Origin: Holophagales bacterium
GTDB taxonomy: Bacteria > Acidobacteriota > Thermoanaerobaculia > Multivoradales > Multivoraceae
Assembly: GCA_009843505.1 (NCBI GenBank)
Contig: VYDI01000034.1
Location: forward strand, 310,001-374,000
DNA length: 64,000 nucleotides
Direction of reading: 5' to 3'
The position numbers were made by a program, and so were the translations under genes. Each line of letters opens with the position of its first letter. Positions within the stretch are counted from its first letter, which is position 1. The notes beneath the pieces are model-generated. The model was not told the origin of the DNA, did not search any database, and was given only the letters and a program-made list of their open reading frames with translations. Shown piece after piece: positions 17,763 to 25,518 of this stretch.

Positions 17763-20356
17763 CGTTGCCGCTCCCTGAAGAGTGGGCTCTGTGTGACGTT
17801 GTGGATGATCGCGCGCACGCCGTAACCGCCCTCGCGGCTCCGCGCGACGAGTCGCGAGAGCTCGTCGCGGTCGGCGAAGCCGATCTCGGCACCGGTCGCA
17901 TAGACGACGAGCTGCGAGATGAAGTGGCGCGCTATCTGATCCTCTTCCTCTTTGAGCAGGAGTCGCTTGTACTCGGCGATGCCCGAAAAGGAGCTACCTT
18001 CCGGTGTGACGCCGCCTGAATCCACGGGCGGCCCGTCCTTGTACTCGAGGATCGGGCGACCGTAGAGGGTTCCCGTGGGCGTGTCGCCCTCGCCGCTGGA
18101 GCGGTAGCGCGTCCGGAAGCCGCCGGTCGGGTCGAAGGCCTCCAGGGCGAACCCCGGCGGGTCGATGGCGCGGTGACAGACATTGCACGTCGGATCCCGG
18201 CGGTGTTGGGCGAGGATCTCGCGGATCGTCGTGGCGCCCCGGATGTCGGGCTCGACCGAGCCGGCGTTCGCCGGCGGCGGGTTCGGCGGCCGGCCGAGGA
18301 GGTTCGAGAGGACGAAGCTGCCGCGAAAGACCGGCGAGGTCGTCGTGCCGTTGGCGGTGACCTTGAGCACGCTGGCCTGCGTCAGGACGCCGCCGCGCAC
18401 ACTGTCGTCGGGCAGCGACACCTTGCGCATGTGCTGCCCCTCCACCCCGGGGATGCCGTAGTGCTCCGCCAGGCGGCGGTTGAGAAAGGTGAAGTCGGAG
18501 TCGATCAGGTTCCGGACTCCGAGGTCGCTCTTCACGAGTTCGGTGAAGAACAGCCTCGTCTCCTCCTGGAGCGCGTGATGCAGCAGATCGTCGTACTCGG
18601 GATAGAGCCTCTCGTCGGGACTCGTGAGCTCGATCTCGTAGAGCCGCAGCCATTGGCCGACGAAGTCCCCAATGAAGCGCCGCGCCTTCTCGTCGTCGAG
18701 CATCCGCTCGACCTGCCGCGCCATCACCCCCGGCTCCGACAACCTGCCTTCCCGTGCCGCCGCGAAGAGTTCCTCGTCCGGCAGGCTCTTCCACAGGAAG
18801 TACGAGAGTCGGGTCGCGAGGGCGAAGTCGTCCAGTTCGCCGGGCCGGTCGTCGTGGTAGAGAAACTGCGGTGCGCTCAGGACAGCGCGCAGCGGAACGC
18901 GAACGGCGTCGACAAACTCCCGTCCGGCGGCAATCGCGGGTCTGGCCAGGCTCGCGAAGGCGTCCACCTCACCCGCTTCGGCCGGCCGTCGAAACGCCAG
19001 CGGCACGAGGTGCGAGAGCACGTCCACGACGTGCTCGTACGGATCCTTCGTGAGCTGCAGATCGCCGGCGGCGTCTATGGTGATGCCGTCGAAGAGTCGG
19101 CGCGTCGACGGCGGCGGCCACGCATCGAGGAGCGGTCCTTCGATGGCGAGCGACCTGACCGCCACGCCCTCGCCCTCGTAGGTCGCGGCCCCGTCCACGA
19201 GGATCTCCGTGGGGTGGTAGAAGATCGGGTGATAGACCCGGTTGTTGAGCAGCCGCCGGCCCAGGCCCTTCCCCGCAGCCACGACCTGGGCCGCTGGCGA
19301 CCAGTCTTCGATGGGGGCGTAGAAACCCTCGACCTCCGTGTGCCAGTCGAGGTCGGCCACTTCGGGAAAGACGTAGTCGGTCGGGTGGAGGAAGGTCACA
19401 ACTTCGAAGGTGCCCGACTCCCCGTTCACCAGGTCGAAGGCGCCGAGCAACGTCCAGTCGCCGTTCGGGTTGGCACGAACGAGAAGGAGCGTCACCGGCG
19501 TCGATGCCTGGTAGGGATAGGCGTCGACGCTGACCCTGTAAAGACCGGGATGCACGACCGAGAAGCCGTGGCTGTCGCTCCTGAGGTTTCTGGCCGAAAA
19601 GGACCCGCTGGTGTTGTGGTGATCTTCATCGACGAACATCGCGACGGCGTCGTCGAGCTTCTTGCTGACGCTCTGGCGGACCATCTGGTACGAAGCCGGA
19701 TTGCTCGGGTAGTCGATCAGGTGCGCCGCGCTCCGTGGACGCGGGCCCAGCCGGATCGCCGCATCGAGCGCACGGTCGGCCGCCTCGAGGTAGCTGCGCA
19801 GGTGAAGCGGCGAGATCCCCTGCTCCGTCGCCAGCGTGTCGAACCCGGCGGATGCGCTCTCGGCCGGCAGCAGGCGGGCCAGGTTCTCCTCGATCAGGAG
19901 CAGGTCCTCGACGGTGTACTCGTACTCGAGTCCGGTCAGACGGCGGGGCGGCGTCTGTCCGGCGGCTCGCGCCGCCAGGTCCGCCGTCTCCAGATCTCTC
20001 GCCAGCGCATCGAGCGCCGCGTCGACGACCGGTTTCGGGGGGCGCCGCGTCCCGGGAGGAGGCATCTCGCCCGCCTCGAGACGCTCGAAGACCCGCACCC
20101 ACTTGCGGAAGATCCCCCGATCGTCGAGGTCGTAGCCGAGGTTCTCCAGATCGAGCGGCGTCTCGGTCTCGACGTCGTGGCAGCGAAGACAAGAGACTTC
20201 CAGGAGACGCGCGACGTCGGCCTCGAGCGAACGGGCGCCGGCCGCACCGGGAAGGACGAAGAGCCCCGCGAGGAGCGCGGAGGCGACCGCAGTCGTTCCT
20301 CGGCGGCGTGGACGAACGCCGCGGTCTCGACGAACGCTCCGTGAGGTCCGCGTCAC
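17759..20356 (-). CDS. DUF1587/DUF1592/DUF1588/DUF1585 heme-containing protein
   Basis: An 865-residue exported protein starting at GTG, one base after the stop of the upstream quinoprotein. The signal region is Arg-rich then hydrophobic (LLAGLFVLPGAAGA). Cys56-His60 (CLRCH) is a c-type heme motif typical of the Planctomycete cytochrome C-like domain. It is followed by DUF1587 (RLTGLEYEYTVEDLL), DUF1595, DUF1592 (FALATRLSYFLWKSLPDEEL), DUF1588 (RGGVLTQASVLKVTANGTTT and CNVCHRAIDPPGFALEAFDP) and a C-terminal DUF1585. The second CxxCH in the DUF1588 part may bind another heme. Partnered by overlap with the DUF1552 gene and preceded by a quinoprotein, it is a plausible electron acceptor for PQQ oxidation (inference). 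Confidence 0.88.
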   Translation of the reverse strand: MTRTSRSVRRDRGVRPRRRGTTAVASALLAGLFVLPGAAGARSLEADVARLLEVSCLRCHDVETETPLDLENLGYDLDDRGIFRKWVRVFERLEAGEMPPPGTRRPPKPVVDAALDALARDLETADLAARAAGQTPPRRLTGLEYEYTVEDLLLIEENLARLLPAESASAGFDTLATEQGISPLHLRSYLEAADRALDAAIRLGPRPRSAAHLIDYPSNPASYQMVRQSVSKKLDDAVAMFVDEDHHNTSGSFSARNLRSDSHGFSVVHPGLYRVSVDAYPYQASTPVTLLLVRANPNGDWTLLGAFDLVNGESGTFEVVTFLHPTDYVFPEVADLDWHTEVEGFYAPIEDWSPAAQVVAAGKGLGRRLLNNRVYHPIFYHPTEILVDGAATYEGEGVAVRSLAIEGPLLDAWPPPSTRRLFDGITIDAAGDLQLTKDPYEHVVDVLSHLVPLAFRRPAEAGEVDAFASLARPAIAAGREFVDAVRVPLRAVLSAPQFLYHDDRPGELDDFALATRLSYFLWKSLPDEELFAAAREGRLSEPGVMARQVERMLDDEKARRFIGDFVGQWLRLYEIELTSPDERLYPEYDDLLHHALQEETRLFFTELVKSDLGVRNLIDSDFTFLNRRLAEHYGIPGVEGQHMRKVSLPDDSVRGGVLTQASVLKVTANGTTTSPVFRGSFVLSNLLGRPPNPPPANAGSVEPDIRGATTIREILAQHRRDPTCNVCHRAIDPPGFALEAFDPTGGFRTRYRSSGEGDTPTGTLYGRPILEYKDGPPVDSGGVTPEGSSFSGIAEYKRLLLKEEEDQIARHFISQLVVYATGAEIGFADRDELSRLVARSREGGYGVRAIIHNVTQSPLFRERQR

Positions 20357-20357
20357 A

Positions 20358-22484
20358 TCATCGACTCCCCGATGGCAGCCGGTAGGCGACCAGCTCGGGC
20401 ACCCTGCCGCTGACCGTGAGGGCGATGTACTGGTGACCGTCGAGCAGGAAGGTCATCGGCGAGCCGAGCCCGCGGCCGGGCAGGTCGACCCCCGCCAGCG
20501 GTTCGCCGGTGGTCTTGTCGTAGGCCACCAATTGCGGACCGTCGTCGGTCCCCCCTGTGTTCAGGGCGTGGATCAGCAGCGTCCTGGTCAGCAGGGAACC
20601 GGCACGGCTGTGATCGCCCCCGAGCGGCGGCAGATCGAGATCGCGCAACAGAGGATGGTCCCGGTATCGGGCGCCCCTGCCGAGCGGTGTCGTCCACAGG
20701 TGCTCGCCCCGATTCATGTCGATGGCCACCATGGCCGAATAGGGCGGTTTCCACAGCGGCAGTCCCCGTGGCATCGTGGGCTGCCGGGTCGGGTTGCCTC
20801 CGTCGAGAAACGCGACACCTCGAGCCACAGGCTCGAATTGCCCCCAGGGCGTCGAGCGGCCGCGCATGATGCCGCCGACGGGATCCGTGCGGTCGGCGAT
20901 GTAACGGAGATCCGTCTTGTCTCCTCCGTCGCGGAAGCGGAGCACCGAGTGGCCGTTCGTGGAGGGGACGTACAGCACGCCCGTTTCGGGATCCACTGTG
21001 GCGCCCGACCAGTTCGCGCCTCCGCCCGCCGCCGGCCGGAAGATCGTGCCGCGCAGCGACAGCGGCGTGTAGAGCGGGCCGAGCCTGAACCCGCCGATGG
21101 CTTCGAGCGCCATCTGCCGGATCTCGGGGGTGAAGTCCGCCAGGTCCTCGATCCGGGCACCCTGCACCGCGAACGGCGGCGGCTTGGTCGGGAACGGCTG
21201 GGTGGCAGACATGACCTCGCCCTCGAGGTCGGTGTCGGTCGGCACCGGGCGCTCCTCGATCGGCCACACCGGCTCGCCGGTCACCCGGTCGAACGTGTAG
21301 ACGAAGCCCTGCTTCGTGACCTGCGCGACCGCCTTGATCCGACGTCCGTCGACGGTGATGTCGAGCAGATTCGGCGCCGTCGGGCTGTCGTAGTCCCAGA
21401 CTTCGTGGTGAATGAGCTGGTAGTGCCAGACCCGTTCGCCCGTCTCGACATCGAGACAGACGATGCTGTTGGCGAACAGGTTGTCGCCCAGGCGATGGCC
21501 GCCGTAGTGGTCCGGAGACACGGCGGAGGTCGGCACGTAGACGTAGCCGAGCTCCGGGTCGGCGCTCAGATTGGCCCACGCGTTGCCGTTGCCGGTTTGG
21601 CGCCACGACTCGTCTTCCCAGGTGTCGGCGCCGAACTCGTCGGCGCTCTGGGGCACGATGTGGAACTCCCACAGCCGCTCCCCGGTCCGCACGTCGTGGG
21701 CGAAGATGAAGCCGGGCACCGCCTCCCTGGACATGATGAAGTCGGTGTGGTTGGTTCCCAGGACGATCGTGTCGCCGACGATGAGCGGCGCCGCCGACCG
21801 CGAGCCGACCGGCAACTGGAAGGGCTGGCCACGGGGCGAGCGCGGCAGATCGGCGATGAAATCGACCCGCCCGTTGTCTCCGAAGTCCGCGGCCGGCACC
21901 CCGGTCCTGGCGTCAACGGCGATCAGGTACCCCGCGCCGGTTCCCCACACGATGCGGGCTTCGCCGTCTCCTTCCCAGTAGGCCGCCCCCCGATGACCTC
22001 TGCTGGTCGGAAGCGCGGAGCTCTCGTAGGTGCGCGGGTCGTGAACCCAGATCGTCTCGCCGGTGCGCCCGTCGATAGCCGCCGCCTGCTCGACGCTCGT
22101 GATCAGGTACAGCACGCCGTCGACCGCGAGTGGCGTCGAGGACATCGCGCCGAACCCCGGCCGCCGCAGCCACAGGTCTGGCTGCTCCTCCGCCACGCGG
22201 TCGAACACCACCCGCGACGGCACCAGCGACGCGCCGCTCTCGTCCGCCAGGACGAGATGGGTGTCCGCCGTCTTCCAGCGCCAGGCGATCTCGAGGTCGC
22301 CGAAGTTCCCGGCGTCGATCTGGTCCAGCGGCGAGTACTTCGAGGCCCAGGTGTCGCCGGCGTACGTCCGCCAGTCGCCGTCGGTCGCACCCGGCTGCGC
22401 CGAGCCAGAGCCGGACGCCAACCCACAGACGAAGACCAGGCGCAGCGTGAGGCGAATGGATGCCTGCATCGTGGGTGACACCAT
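20358..22484 (-). CDS. PQQ-dependent dehydrogenase-like quinoprotein (third copy)
   Basis: A 708-residue exported propeller protein. ATG 22484 follows GGGCGGGCAAG; an ATG at 22469 lacks a ribosome binding site. The signal peptide ends at GSGSAQ. Quinoprotein motifs include WRTYAGDTWASKYSPLDQID, AAIDGRTGETIWVHD, DVETGERVWHYQLIHHEVWD and the tail VAYDKTTGEPLAGVDLPG. It is more diverged than the two plus-strand copies, with a longer insertion near the N terminus (DRVAEEQPDLWLRRPGFG). It leads a three-gene minus-strand unit with the DUF1592 and DUF1552 genes and is divergent from the TonB receptor, so the four may share regulation through the 230-base intergenic region. Confidence 0.87.
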   Translation of the reverse strand: MVSPTMQASIRLTLRLVFVCGLASGSGSAQPGATDGDWRTYAGDTWASKYSPLDQIDAGNFGDLEIAWRWKTADTHLVLADESGASLVPSRVVFDRVAEEQPDLWLRRPGFGAMSSTPLAVDGVLYLITSVEQAAAIDGRTGETIWVHDPRTYESSALPTSRGHRGAAYWEGDGEARIVWGTGAGYLIAVDARTGVPAADFGDNGRVDFIADLPRSPRGQPFQLPVGSRSAAPLIVGDTIVLGTNHTDFIMSREAVPGFIFAHDVRTGERLWEFHIVPQSADEFGADTWEDESWRQTGNGNAWANLSADPELGYVYVPTSAVSPDHYGGHRLGDNLFANSIVCLDVETGERVWHYQLIHHEVWDYDSPTAPNLLDITVDGRRIKAVAQVTKQGFVYTFDRVTGEPVWPIEERPVPTDTDLEGEVMSATQPFPTKPPPFAVQGARIEDLADFTPEIRQMALEAIGGFRLGPLYTPLSLRGTIFRPAAGGGANWSGATVDPETGVLYVPSTNGHSVLRFRDGGDKTDLRYIADRTDPVGGIMRGRSTPWGQFEPVARGVAFLDGGNPTRQPTMPRGLPLWKPPYSAMVAIDMNRGEHLWTTPLGRGARYRDHPLLRDLDLPPLGGDHSRAGSLLTRTLLIHALNTGGTDDGPQLVAYDKTTGEPLAGVDLPGRGLGSPMTFLLDGHQYIALTVSGRVPELVAYRLPSGSR

Positions 22485-22632
22485 CTTGCCCGCCCTTCGA
22501 CGAGGGTGTCAAGAACGGTTGTAGACGCGGCGCATCTCTTCCGCTACACTCGAGCAAACATTCCAACCACGTTGGAGCCGCCCCGAGGACGAACGGCCGG
22601 CCGCCCAACAGACACCATCGGCAAGATGGTGT
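22478..22632. promoter_or_regulatory. Divergent control region with 13-bp inverted repeat and hairpin
   Basis: GGCAAGATGGTGT occurs at 22620-22632 on the plus strand and at 22490-22478 on the minus strand, where it contains the start codon of the quinoprotein gene. The plus copy also forms a perfect hairpin: ACACCATC (22612-22619), loop GGCAA, GATGGTGT (22625-22632). These repeats lie in the only sizeable gap between the divergent quinoprotein and TonB receptor genes, a good place for operators or a leader hairpin. No regulator gene is adjacent. Confidence 0.35.
22562..22576. promoter_or_regulatory. Palindrome TCCAAC-CAC-GTTGGA, candidate operator
   Basis: A perfect 6-3-6 inverted repeat midway between the divergent quinoprotein and TonB receptor genes. 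It shares the AAC-N3-GTT core with the palindrome at 6893-6905 upstream of the other quinoprotein run. The dyad spacing would suit a dimeric helix-turn-helix regulator, whose identity is unknown. Confidence 0.35.
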
Positions 22633-22716
22633 GCGACACCGAGGGCTGAGCCGGTCTGTGAAGAGGGCCAGGCCCGCTTCCCGCCTCCAGGGTCGGAAAC
22701 TCATGGAGGTGGAGCT

Positions 22717-25506
22717 ATGAAGATCGCCGCCCTCAAGCGCAGCATCTGGATGCTCTCCATCGTCGCCTGCGCGGCCCTGCCGCTCTGGGCCGACGGTCCG
22801 GGCACCGGAATCATCGAAGGCCGCGTGGTAGACGCCCAAGGAGATCCGCTGCCGGGTGCCAGCGTGACGCTCGCCGGACAGCAGAACACCAGGGACGCGA
22901 TCACCGACGCGGCCGGGGAGTTTCGCTTCAGCCTGCTGCTCGACGGCGTCTTCACCGTCAGCGCCGAGCTCGAAGGTCTGGGCTCGAGCGGCGAGGTCGC
23001 GGTCACGCTCGATCCCGGGGAACGCCGCGCCATCGACCTCACCCTCCGGGGCGACGAAGCCGAGGAGATTCAGGTGGTCGCCGAAGCGCCCATGATCAAC
23101 AAGTACGAGCCAGGGGCGACGGCGAGGATCGACGCCGAGACCGCCGAGTTGACGACGTTCATCACGCGTCACCACGTCAACAGTCTGGCGGTCCTGCCTG
23201 CCAACTCCGGCTCCAAGCAACAGGACTGGCTCAACAGCTTCATGGGCGGCCCTCGTGACGGCGGCACGGTGAACATCGACGGCGTCGACGTCAGCCAGGT
23301 CACGGGCAACTACGGCGTGTTCAAGTTCAAGATGGCGACCACGCAGGTCGCCGCGACGGAGGTTCATACCCAGGGCCGCGGCGCCGAGTACGGGCGCACC
23401 CAGACGGCGACGATCAACACGGTGATCAAGTCGGGCACCAATCAGTTGCACGGCGACTTCTACTACGTCGCCCAGAACCAGGCGTGGGTCGGCGAGTTCC
23501 GGGACTACCCCGATCTCAACGGTCCCGACAAGATCATCAACAACTACGAGACTGCTCTCGGCGGTCCGATCTACCGCGACCGCGCCTGGTTCTTCGCGGC
23601 CCACGCCGAACTGTCCGACAACAGGATCCGGGGCGCCAGCACGAACTCGAACCCGGACGTCATCGCCGACCCCGTCTTCGACTGGAGCTACAAGGGAAGT
23701 TCGACCGTCGCCAAGGTCAACTTCCAGCCCGGCGACGACCATCAGCTCGCCGCGACCTATGTGCGCACGCCGGGCTACCGCGAGGGCGGGGGCAACCGAA
23801 CGGGGGACCTCTTCAGCCTGAACGGGCGCCAGGAAACGGCCGAGTTGAACACAGCGTTGTGGAACTGGGCCGCCACGCCCAAGGTCTTCACGGAACTCAA
23901 GGTCGGCGACAGTCAGGACACTCGCACCGACAACTGTCTCCATCGCAAGGACAGTCTCTCGGGCGGAGATCCGCACACACCGTCCAGCAACAACTTCCGT
24001 TACTACGACCTCGCCACCAGGCTCTTCTTCAACGGCTGCCTTGTTGGCGGCCCGTCCGGCCGGTTCTCGGACGGTCCACGCCAGCAGATCAACGCCTACG
24101 CGACGATCTTCGCCGGCAAGAACCACGAGCTTCGTCTCGGCGCCGAGCGCCACGTCATGGGCCTCGACAACCGCAACTGGCCCGAAAGGGAGTACAGCGG
24201 CCGCGGCTTCGGCTACGACCTTCCCGGTGGCTTCACCACTCCCGAGACCGTCACGGTCTACGCGCCGCCGGACGGAGGACTGTTCCGCCGTGAAAGCGAG
24301 CTGAACACCCTGTTCATTCAGGACCGAATTGATGTCGGAGACAAGTGGGTCGTCACCGCCGGACTGCGGCTCGAGGGCCAGTCGATGGACAACAACATCG
24401 GGGAACAGGTCAACGACTACGACGAGCTGGCGCCCAGGTTGAGCGTCGTCTACGACGTGAACGCCGACGGTCGGATTCTGGTCCGCGGCACCGCCGGGCG
24501 TTACCTGAATCTCTTCAACATGTCGCTGACCCAGAACTTCGACCAGGGCTCGAACGGCACGAACACCCGCCAGGTCTTCAACTGGAATCCCGCGACCCAG
24601 TCCTACGACATCCTGAACAGCAGCATCGTGGCCAGCGCCGGGAGGGAGGCAACGAGGAACCTGGAACCCGAATACTCAGACGCCTACACCCTCGGCGTCG
24701 ACTGGCAGTTCCACCGCAACTGGGTCGCCAAGGCCATGTACACCGTGAGCGAGAACGACAACATCTGGGCTACGACCGTCCAGTTCGACGAGAACGGAAG
24801 GCGGGTCTTCGCATTGGCAAACTGGACCCAGGCCGAGGTCAACCGGCTGTCCTCCCTGCACGGAGTGCCGTCGCGCCTGCCGCTGACTCGCGAGCACGAG
24901 GGCTTCATCCTCGAACTCAACCGGAACTTCCGGAACAACTGGACCCTGCGCGCCAACTTCTACGCAGGCGATGCGAAGGGCACTGAGGCTGCCGGAAACT
25001 ACATACAGGCCATCGGCGGCCTTGGGGCCGACGGCAGTAGCGATGTGAACACCCGCAACAAGGGGAACCTCCCGATCGCCAACAACTCGGAGTTTCCGGA
25101 GATCTTCAACCTCCTCGCTGCCAAGCGCTGGCCGATAGGCAAACACACGCTGACCACGAGCGCCCACTACCGCTTCCGAACCGGCCGGTTGTGGGAGTCG
25201 CAGCGGTACGTCTTCGTTTCCCATCCGGTGTCCGGCCAAAGGGAACGAGTCATCGAGTTTCTCAATCCCCAGGGTTCCAAGCAGCTCGACACCGCTACGG
25301 AGCTGAACCTCAATGCCAGTTGGATCTTCCCGCCGATCAACGGCAAGTACGAGATCAAGGTCGGCGCGGAACTCGCCAACGCGCTCAACGGGGACGCCCA
25401 ACTCTTCGTGAATCCTGTGTCGGGCCTGCCCACCGGCAGGGGCGGCGGCGACATCGCGTACCAGAGGCCGTCGGAGTACCGGTTCAACATAGGCCTCAGC
25501 TTCTAG
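22717..25506 (+). CDS. TonB-dependent receptor with N-terminal carboxypeptidase-regulatory-like domain
   Basis: A 929-residue outer-membrane protein. The start follows GGAGGTGGAG. The signal peptide ends near PLWAD. Residues about 27-110 form a carboxypeptidase-regulatory-like beta sandwich (IIEGRVVDAQGDPLPGASVT, TDAAGEFRFSLLLDG). The plug follows at about 115-240 (GTVNIDGVDVSQVTGNYG, GRGAEYGRTQTATINTVIKS), then a beta barrel rich in Tyr, Phe and Asn with the TonB-receptor tail YRFNIGLSF ending in Phe, as outer-membrane barrels do. Oar-like receptors of this design are abundant in Acidobacteriota. There is no SusD partner, so it is not a standard Bacteroidetes pair. Likely uptake route for the substrate handled by the surrounding quinoproteins and sulfatase (inference). 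Confidence 0.9.
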   Translation: MKIAALKRSIWMLSIVACAALPLWADGPGTGIIEGRVVDAQGDPLPGASVTLAGQQNTRDAITDAAGEFRFSLLLDGVFTVSAELEGLGSSGEVAVTLDPGERRAIDLTLRGDEAEEIQVVAEAPMINKYEPGATARIDAETAELTTFITRHHVNSLAVLPANSGSKQQDWLNSFMGGPRDGGTVNIDGVDVSQVTGNYGVFKFKMATTQVAATEVHTQGRGAEYGRTQTATINTVIKSGTNQLHGDFYYVAQNQAWVGEFRDYPDLNGPDKIINNYETALGGPIYRDRAWFFAAHAELSDNRIRGASTNSNPDVIADPVFDWSYKGSSTVAKVNFQPGDDHQLAATYVRTPGYREGGGNRTGDLFSLNGRQETAELNTALWNWAATPKVFTELKVGDSQDTRTDNCLHRKDSLSGGDPHTPSSNNFRYYDLATRLFFNGCLVGGPSGRFSDGPRQQINAYATIFAGKNHELRLGAERHVMGLDNRNWPEREYSGRGFGYDLPGGFTTPETVTVYAPPDGGLFRRESELNTLFIQDRIDVGDKWVVTAGLRLEGQSMDNNIGEQVNDYDELAPRLSVVYDVNADGRILVRGTAGRYLNLFNMSLTQNFDQGSNGTNTRQVFNWNPATQSYDILNSSIVASAGREATRNLEPEYSDAYTLGVDWQFHRNWVAKAMYTVSENDNIWATTVQFDENGRRVFALANWTQAEVNRLSSLHGVPSRLPLTREHEGFILELNRNFRNNWTLRANFYAGDAKGTEAAGNYIQAIGGLGADGSSDVNTRNKGNLPIANNSEFPEIFNLLAAKRWPIGKHTLTTSAHYRFRTGRLWESQRYVFVSHPVSGQRERVIEFLNPQGSKQLDTATELNLNASWIFPPINGKYEIKVGAELANALNGDAQLFVNPVSGLPTGRGGGDIAYQRPSEYRFNIGLSF

Positions 25507-25518
25507 AAGCAGCCGGGT

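Noticed and set aside
18173..20344. 723-codon plus-strand frame opposite the DUF1592 gene
   Set aside because: Same mirror effect; the minus-strand frame has heme and DUF1588 motifs while this one has none.
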